NCBI RefSeq assembly: GCF_035653575.1
Contig: NZ_DASRBQ010000168.1
Coordinates: 1-64,000 of the forward strand
DNA from: Actinocrinis sp035653575
GTDB taxonomy: Bacteria > Actinomycetota > Actinomycetes > Streptomycetales > Catenulisporaceae
Direction of reading: 5' to 3'
DNA: 64,000 bases
Part shown: positions 36,623-44,947 of the stretch, piece after piece
Position numbering within the stretch: the stretch's first letter is position 1
Layout of the letters: every line of letters starts with the position of its first letter
The notes under the pieces: model-generated
Seen by the model: only the letters and a program-made list of their open reading frames with translations
What the model was told of the DNA's origin: nothing
The model's database searches: none
Translations under genes and position numbers: made by a program

Positions 36623-36690
36623 TGCCAAGCCACCGCGCGGCAGCTTGGCACGGATGTACCATCATCAGCCGCCGAAGGCCGCCAAGCTGC
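36623..36690. repeat. Clustered inverted repeats of a GCTTGGC motif
   Basis: TGCCAAGC (36623-36630) pairs with GCTTGGCA (36643-36650). GCAGCTTGGC (36640-36649) can instead pair with GCCAAGCTGC (36681-36690). The alternatives exclude each other. The element is 55 bases beyond the end of the DUF1737 gene and may be its terminator or a protein-binding site. The rest of the 277-base gap 36468-36744 shows nothing clear. Confidence 0.4.
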
Positions 36691-36744
36691 GAGGCTCCCG
36701 AAAGCGGACGGACGGGTGAGCGCGATCGCGCGGCGACGGGCCGG

Positions 36745-36990
36745 TCAGCCCCGGCCGACGATGCTGCTCGTCCCCGGGGAGACGAATCCGACGACGTGTT
36801 CTCTCGCCGCGGGCTCAGGCCACACGACGGCCTGCGCGACGATCGCCTGCCCGCCGCTTACGGCCACCCCCGGGCTGCCGTGCAGGACGTAACCGAGGTC
36901 GAGGGCTTCGCTGACCCGCCGGCAGAACGCTTCGTCGTCTGGGCCGGTCAGCACGCGATAGCGGGGAAGGTCATTCGGTGGTTTCGCCAT
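36745..36990 (-). CDS. DUF1737 domain small protein
   Basis: The 81-residue product contains the DUF1737 core YRVLTGPDDEAFCRRVSEAL followed by LGYVLHGSPGV and a QAVVWP ending. Such proteins are small, soluble and of unknown function. The ATG at 36990 starts just before the core. A long hairpin at 37034-37082 separates it from the LacI gene, so it is probably transcribed on its own. Confidence 0.75.
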   Translation of the reverse strand: MAKPPNDLPRYRVLTGPDDEAFCRRVSEALDLGYVLHGSPGVAVSGGQAIVAQAVVWPEPAAREHVVGFVSPGTSSIVGRG

Positions 36991-37033
36991 GATTCGAGCA
37001 TGCCACGGGGGCTAATCGGCGTGGCGTGACACG

Positions 37034-37082
37034 GCGCCCTTGATGCGTTCGCTGTCAGCGAAAGCGAACGCATCAAGGGCGC
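37034..37082. terminator. Perfect 20-pair hairpin downstream of the second lacI gene
   Basis: GCGCCCTTGATGCGTTCGCT (37034-37053) pairs perfectly with 37063-37082 around a 9-base loop. The loop side can also form a smaller hairpin TTCGCT-GTC-AGCGAA with part of the left arm. The element begins 9 bases after the lacI stop, so it is a strong candidate terminator. Confidence 0.75.
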
Positions 37083-37090
37083 TGGTGCCT

Positions 37091-38173
37091 TCAGCCCACG
37101 GATCGGCGGGCTGCGGCGGTGGAGGAACGGACCACGAGCCGCACCGGAAGCAGCCTGCCGCGCGGCGCGGTGTCCGAGCCGACGCGCGCGGGCGTCTCCG
37201 CGGATCCGCCGCACGCCTTTCCGAGCAGCAGCTCTACCGCCGACCGGCCGGCCTGCTCCAGCGGCAGCGACACGGTGGTCAGCCGCGGCGCGCCCATCGA
37301 GGCCATCGGGATGTCGTCGAAGCCGGTCACGCTCATCTCCAGCGGCACGTCGATCCGGCGGTCGCGCAGCCTGGCGATCACGCCGAGCGCCACCAGGTCG
37401 TTATACGCGATGACTGCCGTGGCCCCGGATTCCAGGGCGAGATCCGCCACGCGCGCGCCGGAGGCGAACTGCGGCGCGAAGGAGCCCAGGTCGATGATCC
37501 GCATGTCGGTGCCGTGACAGGCCTTGGCCAGTCCCCTGCGCCGCTCGGCGTCGGCGAAGGATTCGCGCGGCCCTCCGGCATACGCGCAGCGGCGGTGGCC
37601 GAGCGCCGCGAGATGCGCGACGATCTGCCGGATCCCGTCACCGCTGTCCAGCAGTACCGCGGGGAATCCGGGCAGCACCCGGTTGAACAGCACCGTGCTC
37701 GAGTGGAGCCCGTTGGGTTGCGGCCCGTTTGGCTGGAGCCCGTGCGAACGCAGCGTGCGCGCCGGCCCGGGGAACTCGCGCAGCCGCGCCACCGGTAGCC
37801 GCGAGGAGAGCAGGATCAGCCCGTCCACCTGCCGACTGATCGAGCTGAGCAGCTCGGCCTCGGCGACCGGATCCTCCGAGGTGTCCGCGAGCAGCACGTG
37901 GTGCCCGCGTTCGCGCGCCGCCGCCTGCACTCCCTTCAGCACGCCGAGGAAGAACGGGTTGGCCACGTCGGGCACGACCGCGCCGATGAACCCGGTGCGC
38001 CCGGTGATCAGGCTGCGGGCGGCCCGGTTCGGCTCGTAGCCGAGCTGCCGGGCCACCTCGATGACCCGCGCCCTGGTGCGTTCGGCCACCAGGTCGGGGG
38101 CGCTAAGGGCACGCGAGACGGTGGCTATAGACACGTCCGCGTGTCGCGCCACATCCCGGATAGTCACCGCCAT
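37091..38173 (-). CDS. LacI-family transcriptional regulator of the pectin island
   Basis: The ATG at 38173 is preceded by AGGAGGTAGG. The 360-residue product has the LacI helix-turn-helix (VTIRDVARHADVSIATVSRA), the hinge TGRTGFIGAVVPDVANPF and an effector domain with GHRRCAYAGGP and SVTGFDDIPMASMGAPRLTT. The effector domain contains an extra LQPNGPQPNGLHSS segment encoded by a 15-base repeat. It lies 69 bases downstream of a GH28 gene on the same strand and probably regulates the surrounding enzymes for plant cell wall sugars. Confidence 0.88.
   Translation of the reverse strand: MAVTIRDVARHADVSIATVSRALSAPDLVAERTRARVIEVARQLGYEPNRAARSLITGRTGFIGAVVPDVANPFFLGVLKGVQAAARERGHHVLLADTSEDPVAEAELLSSISRQVDGLILLSSRLPVARLREFPGPARTLRSHGLQPNGPQPNGLHSSTVLFNRVLPGFPAVLLDSGDGIRQIVAHLAALGHRRCAYAGGPRESFADAERRRGLAKACHGTDMRIIDLGSFAPQFASGARVADLALESGATAVIAYNDLVALGVIARLRDRRIDVPLEMSVTGFDDIPMASMGAPRLTTVSLPLEQAGRSAVELLLGKACGGSAETPARVGSDTAPRGRLLPVRLVVRSSTAAARRSVG
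37708..37752. repeat. 15-base repeat inside the lacI gene
   Basis: Units GCCCGTTGGGTTGCG (37708-37722), GCCCGTTTGGCTGGA (37723-37737) and a third degenerate unit follow in frame and encode the QPNG-rich segment of the effector domain. The 15-base period is the same as in the amidase gene repeat. Confidence 0.6.
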
Positions 38174-38242
38174 CGCGCGCCTACCTCCTCGTTCGCAGGG
38201 CATGAGGAAACCCTGTTCGTCCGTAGGATCGGCCGTGCGCCG

Positions 38243-39718
38243 TCAGCCGGTCTTCACGCGCAGCGCCGCGCCGGTCGTGCTCTTACCGGTCGCGCTCGAC
38301 CCGGACGACGAGAAGAACCCGACGTCGTACGGGCTGCCGCTGCCACTCTGTACCACGACATTATTGACCTTGACCGCCGATCCGTCAGTGGTCAGGAATG
38401 CCGGGCGGCCGTCGTTCTTGGCGAAGCCGACTTGGTCGTTCTGGAACGTGATGTTCCCGACGTGCCGCAGCCACCAGCCGTAGGCGGGCCGGGTGCCGTA
38501 GTCCCGGGGGGCGTACGTGGTCGGCTTCTCCGGCGGGTTGATGCTCGCGTCGGAGGCGGGGTCGCCGCCGGGGACGGTGAGGTTCACGTTGGTCAGCGTC
38601 ACGCCGGTGACCGGGTGCCCGGGCAGTCCGGTGATGGTGCTGGTGAAGCTGCCGTTGTCACTCAGGTTGGTGCCGGTGACGCCGGTGATGCTCACCCCGC
38701 TGATGGTGCCGGCGCCGGGGTGCCCGGGGCAGCGGCCGCGCGAGCCGATCTTGATGTAGATGGGCGTGGCGGCGCGGGTCATGGTGATGTTGTCGTAGGT
38801 GATGTTCGAGATGTGCGCGCCGTCCATCGAGACGATGCCGATGCCGGCCTTGCCCGCCTCGTTGATGGTGATGTGCGAGAAGTGCGCGTCGCTGAAGTCG
38901 CCGCAGGTCTCCGAGCCGAACTGCAGCGCGTTGTTGCCGGTGGAGGAGACGGTGGTGTTGCTGACGTTGATGTTGGTGCTCGGGTAGGTGCGGCCGAGCG
39001 CGAAGTCGCTCTTGAACACCAGCGCGTCGTCGCTGGAGGCGATGTTGCTGTTGGTGACCGTGAAGTTGGCCGTGTTGATGACGTTGAAGCCGTCCCGGTC
39101 GGAGGCGGTGGAGATGGTCAGGTGGTCGACCGTCACATGGTTGCCGCCGTTGAGCAGGATGCCGAAGTGGCCGCCGTTCTTGATGGTGATCCCGGAGAAG
39201 GTCAGCCCGTCGACGACCGCGAGCGAGACCGCCTTGTCGGCCTGTCCCGAGCTGATGTTCCCGGTCTTCAGGTTGCCCGCGCCGTCGATCGTGCCGGAGC
39301 CGGTGAACGCGACGTTGGTCAGGTTCTCGCCCCAGATCAGGGCGTCGTGGAAGTGGCTGTGGCCGAAGTCCTGGTACTGCGAGAACGAGTTCGGCTCGGC
39401 AGCGTCGAAGCCGCTGGAGGCCGCGGTTATGGTGGCGCCGGCGTCCAGCTGGATGTCGACGTTGCTGCGCAGGTGGATGGACACCGACTTGTACTTGCCC
39501 GCCGGGAACTCGACGGTCCCGCCGCCGCTCGCGGCGCTCGCCGCGGCGATGGCCTTGTTGATGGCCGCGGTGTCGATGGTCGAGCCGTTGCCGGTGGCGC
39601 CGTAGGACTTGACGTTGAAGACCCGGGTGGCGGCCGGGTGTCCGACGGCGAGCGCCGTGGTGGCCGAGGCGGCGAGCAGCCCGCCGGCGGCGGAGAGCGC
39701 GATGAGTGTGCGTTTCAC
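38243..39718 (-). CDS. Secreted GH28-family (polygalacturonase/rhamnogalacturonase-like) protein
   Basis: The 491-residue product has a signal peptide (KRTLIALSAAGGLLAASATTALA). The parallel beta-helix starts with FNVKSYGATGNGSTIDTAAI, the classic GH28 opening. Family active-site places read DRDGFNVIN (NTD site), SSDDALVFKS (DD site), GNNALQFGSE (GHG site, no histidine) and PIYIKIG (RIK site). The aspartates of the DD pair are kept, so hydrolysis is possible, but the missing histidine makes activity uncertain. It is divergent from the second GH28 gene. Confidence 0.82.
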   Translation of the reverse strand: MKRTLIALSAAGGLLAASATTALAVGHPAATRVFNVKSYGATGNGSTIDTAAINKAIAAASAASGGGTVEFPAGKYKSVSIHLRSNVDIQLDAGATITAASSGFDAAEPNSFSQYQDFGHSHFHDALIWGENLTNVAFTGSGTIDGAGNLKTGNISSGQADKAVSLAVVDGLTFSGITIKNGGHFGILLNGGNHVTVDHLTISTASDRDGFNVINTANFTVTNSNIASSDDALVFKSDFALGRTYPSTNINVSNTTVSSTGNNALQFGSETCGDFSDAHFSHITINEAGKAGIGIVSMDGAHISNITYDNITMTRAATPIYIKIGSRGRCPGHPGAGTISGVSITGVTGTNLSDNGSFTSTITGLPGHPVTGVTLTNVNLTVPGGDPASDASINPPEKPTTYAPRDYGTRPAYGWWLRHVGNITFQNDQVGFAKNDGRPAFLTTDGSAVKVNNVVVQSGSGSPYDVGFFSSSGSSATGKSTTGAALRVKTG

Positions 39719-40100
39719 GGTTTTTGTTCATTCCCCTCGGTGGGCGGGCGCGCCGGTGAAAAGGTTTGCTGTCATGCCGGGTTGGTGTATCCCCGCGGCC
39801 GGATGACGTCAAAGAGTGTTGATTCATCAGGCCGGTCCGCAAATGCCGATTGCCACCCTGACCTGCGGCGTAAAGATCTCTGACTAGACAGCCGTTGTAA
39901 CGGACTGAAACATCCGATGAATCATTGACCCGCTAGGGGCACAGGTGTAGACCTCTGATCCGAGTGCCGAAATCCGCCCGTAACACCACAGCAAGGTCCT
40001 TCGACACGGCCTCACCGCCCCCAGCACACCCCCGGAGCAGGTCGGCGCCGCCGCTACCGGTCGGTCCACTCTTCTTTCCCAAGCCCTCCCGGAGGACTTC
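39719..40100. promoter_or_regulatory. 382-base divergent regulatory region between the two GH28 genes
   Basis: It holds the promoter of the plus-strand glycosidase operon (see 39906-39957), a CCGTTGTAACGG inverted repeat (39892-39903) just upstream, and TGATTCATC (39820-39828), which is the reverse complement of the GATGAATCA found in the plus-strand promoter (39915-39923). This suggests a second regulator site serving the minus-strand GH28 gene. No small gene is convincing here. Confidence 0.5.
39906..39957 (+). promoter_or_regulatory. Promoter module of the GH28-GH27-beta-helix operon
   Basis: TGAAACATC starts at 39906. The -35 TTGACC is at 39925-39930. After a 17-base spacer TAGACC (39948-39953) forms the -10, inside GTGTAGACCTCTGA. 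The same elements in the same spacing lie upstream of the GH105 gene on the minus strand (50388-50336). The TGAAACATC box, 19 bases before the -35, is at a place typical of activator binding. Confidence 0.65.
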
Positions 40101-41558
40101 ATGAGCAGTACCCCCGACCGCCGCGACGAGGTCGCCCGGCCGGCCGTCAGTCGCCGCGGCCTGCTGGCCGCCGGAGCGGCCGCGCTCGGCGCCGCGGCCG
40201 CCGTCCCCCTGCTCGAAGCGACCGGGGCGCAGGCGGCGCCGGCTCCCCGGCGGCTGCTGGCAGGCTCCGTCACGCGGGTGCGCACCTCGGCGATCCCGGT
40301 GCTGCCCTGGCCCGCGGCCAACACCATCGTGGCGGACACGAAGCTGCCCGCCTTCCCGTCCGCCACCTTCCCGGTCACCTCGTACGGCGCGGTCGCCGAC
40401 GGCAAGACCGATAACACCGCCGCGTTCGCCAAGGCCATAGCCGCATGCAACGCCGCGGGCGGCGGGCACGTCACGGTGCCCGCGGGGACGTACGTGACCG
40501 GTGCGATCCGCTTGCTCACCAACGTGGACCTGCACCTGGCCAGCGGTGCCACGCTCAAGTTCAGCGGCGATGCGAGCAAGTACCCGCTCGTGCTGACCCG
40601 CTACGAGGGCATCGAGTGCATGAACCGCTCACCGATGATCTACGCGCACGGCGCCTCGAACATCGCGCTGACCGGCTCGGGCGTTCTCGACGCCTCCGGT
40701 ACATCCTCGTGGAACCAGGGCTCTGATCGCGCGTACCTGGAGACGTTGGTCGCCAAGGGGGTGCCCGCCAACCAGCGCGTCGTGCCCGGCTCGGGTCACC
40801 AGATGCGCTCGACCTTTGTCGAGCCCTACTCCTGCGACACGGTGCTGATCCAGGGTGTGACGCTGCACAATTCGCGCTTCTGGCAGCTGCACCCGACGCT
40901 GTGCACGAACGTGACGGTCGACTCGGTCACCACCTCGGCGACCAACTCGAACACCGACGGCTGCGACCCGGAGTGCTGCGACCACGTGGTGATCCAGAAC
41001 TGCACGCTGGGCGCCGGAGACGACAACATCGCGATCAAGTCCGGCCGGGACGCCGACGGCCGCCGGATCAACACCCCGTCGCAGAACATCGTCATCGTCG
41101 GCTGCCACATGAGCGGCCCGTGGGGCGCGGTGAGCTGCGGCAGCGAGCTGACCGGCGGCATCCGCAACGTGTACGCGTACAAGATCGTGGCGAACCCGAC
41201 CCGGTACGCGTTGTATGTGAAGTCGAATACGCAGCGCGGCGGCTTCGCGACCAACATCAACCTCGACAGCGTCACCGCGGGGAACCAGAAGGGCGCGTTC
41301 GCCTTCGTCACGATGACCTACAACGGGCAGCACGGCTCGAACAACCCGGACTTCGGCGGGTTCTCGGTCACCAACTCGACGTGCGAAAAGGCGCCTTACG
41401 CCTTCGACGTCACCGGCCTGAGCGGCGACCCGGTGCACGGCGTGACCGCCTCGCACTGCACCTTCACCAACATCGCGCACGGCACGGACGTCATGAGCAA
41501 CGTCACCGGCGTCTCCTTCAGCAACGTCACCATCAACGGCAAGACGGTGACGAAGTGA
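40101..41558 (+). CDS. Tat-exported GH28-family protein (exo-polygalacturonase-like)
   Basis: The 485-residue product begins with a twin-arginine signal (SRRGLLAAGAAALGAAAAV), so it is likely exported folded by Tat. The GH28 beta-helix starts with FPVTSYGAVADGKTDNTAAF. Active-site places read SNTDGCDPECC (NTD site), GDDNIAIKSG (DD site), GPWGAVSCGSE (usual GHG site, histidine absent) and RYALYVKSN (RIK-like). It heads an operon with GH27 and beta-helix genes and should act on pectic galacturonan or rhamnogalacturonan. Confidence 0.85.
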   Translation: MSSTPDRRDEVARPAVSRRGLLAAGAAALGAAAAVPLLEATGAQAAPAPRRLLAGSVTRVRTSAIPVLPWPAANTIVADTKLPAFPSATFPVTSYGAVADGKTDNTAAFAKAIAACNAAGGGHVTVPAGTYVTGAIRLLTNVDLHLASGATLKFSGDASKYPLVLTRYEGIECMNRSPMIYAHGASNIALTGSGVLDASGTSSWNQGSDRAYLETLVAKGVPANQRVVPGSGHQMRSTFVEPYSCDTVLIQGVTLHNSRFWQLHPTLCTNVTVDSVTTSATNSNTDGCDPECCDHVVIQNCTLGAGDDNIAIKSGRDADGRRINTPSQNIVIVGCHMSGPWGAVSCGSELTGGIRNVYAYKIVANPTRYALYVKSNTQRGGFATNINLDSVTAGNQKGAFAFVTMTYNGQHGSNNPDFGGFSVTNSTCEKAPYAFDVTGLSGDPVHGVTASHCTFTNIAHGTDVMSNVTGVSFSNVTINGKTVTK

Positions 41559-42799
41559 GGCGCCCGATCAGGGTACTGACGGCGTTCGCGCTGATCGCCG
41601 GCGCCGTCACCGCGGCAGCGGTCGCGCAGACCCCCGCCGAGGCGCTGGCCAACGGCCTGGCGCTGACCCCGCCGATGGGCTTCAACGACTGGAACGCGGT
41701 CGGGTGCGGCACCAGCGAGGCGTTCATCAAGCAGACCGCCGACTTCTTCCACACCCACAAGCTGTCCGACGGCAGCACGCTGCAGCAGCACGGCTATCAA
41801 TACGTCAACATCGACGACTGCTGGGCGCTGCCGAGCCGCGACGCGCACGGCAACCTGGTGCCCGACCCGAAGAAGTTCCCTGACGGCATCTCGGGCACCG
41901 CGGCCTACGTGCACTCCCTGGGCCTCAAGCTCGGGCTCTACAACGACTCCGGCCTCAAGACGTGCAGCTCGCACGGCTTCCCCGGCTCGTTCCGGCACGA
42001 GGCCCAGGACGCCCTCCAATTCGCGAAGTGGGGCGTGGACTACCTCAAGGACGACAACTGCAACCAGGCCTCCGGGCAGGACACCCGCGCCGCCACGATC
42101 CAGCGCTACACCGCGATGCGCGACGGCCTTGCCGCCGCTCGGAAGCAGACCGGGCAGGCGATCGTGTTCAGCATCTGCCAGAAGGGCGACAACGGGATCA
42201 ACACCGAGGACTGGTCGCCCGAGGTGGGCAACCTGTGGCGGACCACCAGCGACGTCCACACGAACTGGACCCGGCTGGATTCGATCATCGACAAGAACAT
42301 CCCGCTGGCCCAGTACGCCGGGCCGGGCGCGTGGAACGACCCGGACATGCTGGAGGTCGGCAACGCGGGGCTGACCGCGACCGAGCAGCGCACCCAGTTC
42401 GGTATGTGGGCGGAGATGGCCGCGCCATTGCTGATCGGCACCAAGCTCGCCTCCGCGACGACGCAGACCCTTGACATTCTCGGCAACGCGGAGGTCATCG
42501 CGGTCGACCAGGACTCGCTGGGCAGGCAGGGCGTGCAGGTCAGCGACAACGGCGGGCTGCGGGTGCTGGCCAAGAAGCTGGCGAACGGCGATGTCGCGGT
42601 GGCGTTCTTCAACGAGACCGGCGCGACCGCGTCCATCTCCACCACGGCGAGCGCCGTCGGAGTCGGCGGCGCCGCGAGCTACGCGCTGCGGGACCTGTGG
42701 GCGCATAAGACCACGAATACGACCAGCCCGTCGTGGACAGAAAGCGTGCCCTCGCACGGCACGGTCCTGCTCCGCATTCATCCGACCGCCGCGAAGTGA
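41555..42799 (+). CDS. Secreted GH27 alpha-galactosidase/beta-L-arabinopyranosidase-like enzyme
   Basis: The GTG overlaps the GH28 stop (GTGA), giving coupled translation and 414 residues. After a signal peptide (LTAFALIAGAVTAAAVA) the GH27 barrel opens with LTPPMGFNDWNAVGC. The nucleophile is D167 in YLKDDNC and the acid/base is D264 in WNDPDMLEVGN. The C-terminal beta-domain ends in VLLRIHP. GH27 enzymes remove terminal alpha-D-galactose or beta-L-arabinopyranose, sugars found on pectic side chains, in keeping with the operon. Confidence 0.9.
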   Translation: MRRPIRVLTAFALIAGAVTAAAVAQTPAEALANGLALTPPMGFNDWNAVGCGTSEAFIKQTADFFHTHKLSDGSTLQQHGYQYVNIDDCWALPSRDAHGNLVPDPKKFPDGISGTAAYVHSLGLKLGLYNDSGLKTCSSHGFPGSFRHEAQDALQFAKWGVDYLKDDNCNQASGQDTRAATIQRYTAMRDGLAAARKQTGQAIVFSICQKGDNGINTEDWSPEVGNLWRTTSDVHTNWTRLDSIIDKNIPLAQYAGPGAWNDPDMLEVGNAGLTATEQRTQFGMWAEMAAPLLIGTKLASATTQTLDILGNAEVIAVDQDSLGRQGVQVSDNGGLRVLAKKLANGDVAVAFFNETGATASISTTASAVGVGGAASYALRDLWAHKTTNTTSPSWTESVPSHGTVLLRIHPTAAK

Positions 42800-42810
42800 G
42801 GGGACCGGCC

Positions 42811-44790
42811 GTGATCAGCAAGAGAAGTACCTGGCTGGCCGCCACGGCGGTCACCGTCTCCGCCGCCCTCACCGGGCTGGCCGCGCACGGCGCCGCGGCC
42901 GCGACCCCGGTCAGCTTCTACGTCTCCCCCACCGGCAGCGACAGCAACTCGGGCACCAGCGCGTCGAGTCCGTTCGGCACGCTCGCTCACGCGCAGTCGG
43001 CCGTGCGCTCGGCGCTGGCGGCCGGTTCCAGCCCGATCACCGTCAACCTGGCCGGGGGCGACTACCGGCTCAGCAGCCCACTGACGTTCACCGCGGCCGA
43101 CTCCGGCAGCTCGGGCGCCGACGTCACCTGGCAGGCCGAAGCCGGGGCATCGCCGGTCGTCAGCGGCGGCGTCCAGGTCACCGGTTGGCAGCAGACTGAT
43201 ACGACCAAGAACATCTGGTCCGCGCAGGTCTCCTCCTCCCTCAACACGCGGCAGCTATATATCAACGGCACGCGTGTACCGCGGGCCAGCGGCAGCCTGC
43301 CGGTTTCGGTGAAGCAGACCTCGACCGGGTACACCACCGCGTCCGGCGACCCGATGGCGAAGTGGCGCAACCCGTCGGCGATCGAATTCGTGTACCGCGG
43401 CGGCTTGGGCGCGTGGACCGAACCACGCTGCCCGGTCTCGTCGATCAGCTCGACGGCCATCACGATGGCGCAGCCCTGCTGGAACAACTCGACGCAGCGG
43501 GTGATGCGGACCGACGGCTCCGGCCGCACGTACGAGCTGGTCGGCCGCAAGTCGATCACCGAGTCGCCGACCTCCGTGGAGAACGCCTACGAGCTGCTCA
43601 CCGCAGGGCACTGGTATCTCGACCCGTCCGCGCACCGGATCTACTACATCCCGCGCAGCGGCGAGACGATCAACAGCGAGGACGTCGAAGCGGCCGCGTT
43701 GCCGACGCTGGTCTCGGCCATCGGAACGGCCAGTGCGCCTGTGCACAACCTGGTCTTCCGCGGAATCCAGTTCTCGTACGCGACGGACACCCAGACCAGT
43801 TCGCCTGAGGGCTTCTCGGAAATTCAGGCCACATACACCATCACCGGTACGCACGGCTACGCGACGCAAGGACTGTGCACCTTCGTGTCCGGCGGCACCT
43901 GCCCGTACGGCAACTGGACCAAGATGCCCGGCAACGTCTCGCTGGCGTACGACCACGACGTCACCTTCGACCACGACTACTTCGTGCACCTCGGCGCGGC
44001 CGGGCTCGACCTGGGCGACGGCTCGCAGAACGACACCGTCGAAGGGTCCGTGTTCACCGACATCTCGGGCAACGGCCTGGACCTGGCCGGCGTGGACATC
44101 ACCGAGCCGACCAACGCGGCGCAGCACACCAGCGGCAACACCATCGCGGACAACCACTTCTACAACACCTCGGTGGAGTACCACGGCGGCGTGGCGATCG
44201 ACATCGGTTACGCCGAAACGACCACGGTGGCGCACAACCAGCTCGACCACCTGCCGTACACCGGGATCTCGGTGGGCTGGGGCGGCTGGCCGGACAAGGT
44301 CAAGCTGCCGGCCGAACCGAACTACTCCAACCACAACCTGTTCTCGGACAACCTGATCTACGACCACATGTCAGTGCTCGCCGACGGCGGCGCGATCTAC
44401 ACCAACGGCATCACCGGCAGCTCGCTGGCCAACGGCGAGCACATCACCGGCACGCTGGTGCACGACCAGATCGCCACCGCCGGACACGGCCTGTACACCG
44501 ACAACGGGTCGAGCTACATCACGATCACCGGCAACGGCGAGTACAACATCGCGGCGACCGTCTGGGGCAGCAAGCACACCAACTACACGCTGAACAACGG
44601 CACCTACGATCCCCTGGACATCGAGGGCAACTACTGGACCAACGGCCCGGCGGACTACAACGCCAAGGCCGTGCTGATCAAGAACAACACCAATATCACC
44701 AGCGCCGGCCAGATCCCGGCGAGCATCACGAACAACGCAGGGCTCGAATCCGGGTTCAAGTCGATCCTGAACTGGCAGCCGGCCCGCTGA
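42811..44790 (+). CDS. Large secreted parallel beta-helix protein, possibly GH141-like
   Basis: The GTG at 42811 has GAGGGG seven bases upstream; a GTG at 42796 overlapping the previous stop is possible. The 659-residue product has a signal peptide (AATAVTVSAALTGLAAHGAAA). It then has FYVSPTGSDSNSGTSASSPF and a long right-handed beta-helix containing TRQLYINGTRVPRASG, YDHDVTFDHDYFVHLGAAG and DNHFYNTSVEYHGGVAID. This layout resembles GH141 and related beta-helix hydrolases active on plant pectin or xylan. The assignment to GH141 is a guess from overall pattern; the beta-helix itself is clear. Confidence 0.7.
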   Translation: MISKRSTWLAATAVTVSAALTGLAAHGAAAATPVSFYVSPTGSDSNSGTSASSPFGTLAHAQSAVRSALAAGSSPITVNLAGGDYRLSSPLTFTAADSGSSGADVTWQAEAGASPVVSGGVQVTGWQQTDTTKNIWSAQVSSSLNTRQLYINGTRVPRASGSLPVSVKQTSTGYTTASGDPMAKWRNPSAIEFVYRGGLGAWTEPRCPVSSISSTAITMAQPCWNNSTQRVMRTDGSGRTYELVGRKSITESPTSVENAYELLTAGHWYLDPSAHRIYYIPRSGETINSEDVEAAALPTLVSAIGTASAPVHNLVFRGIQFSYATDTQTSSPEGFSEIQATYTITGTHGYATQGLCTFVSGGTCPYGNWTKMPGNVSLAYDHDVTFDHDYFVHLGAAGLDLGDGSQNDTVEGSVFTDISGNGLDLAGVDITEPTNAAQHTSGNTIADNHFYNTSVEYHGGVAIDIGYAETTTVAHNQLDHLPYTGISVGWGGWPDKVKLPAEPNYSNHNLFSDNLIYDHMSVLADGGAIYTNGITGSSLANGEHITGTLVHDQIATAGHGLYTDNGSSYITITGNGEYNIAATVWGSKHTNYTLNNGTYDPLDIEGNYWTNGPADYNAKAVLIKNNTNITSAGQIPASITNNAGLESGFKSILNWQPAR

Positions 44791-44817
44791 CCGGCGTCCG
44801 CGCCGAAGAGCGCGGCA

Positions 44818-44859
44818 GCCGGGGCGTGCGCGAAGTCACCGCAGCGCGAGCGCCCCGGC
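44818..44859 (+). terminator. Hairpin after the beta-helix gene
   Basis: GCCGGGGCG (44818-44826) pairs with CGCCCCGGC (44851-44859), with GCGC/GCGC pairing possible inside the loop. It lies 28 bases after the stop and would end the three-gene operon before the second GH27 gene. Confidence 0.55.
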
Positions 44860-44947
44860 CGTCAGCGTCCCTCGTCCCAGCCACAATGTTCCGCTCCCCC
44901 CACCCTCGGCCGAGGCATGTCCTCGCGCCAACCCGGAAGGAGATCGC

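Noticed and set aside
36745..37090. Toxin-antitoxin pair around DUF1737
   Set aside because: Only one plausible gene is present; the overlapping frame at 36948-37214 runs through the hairpin and has no family features.
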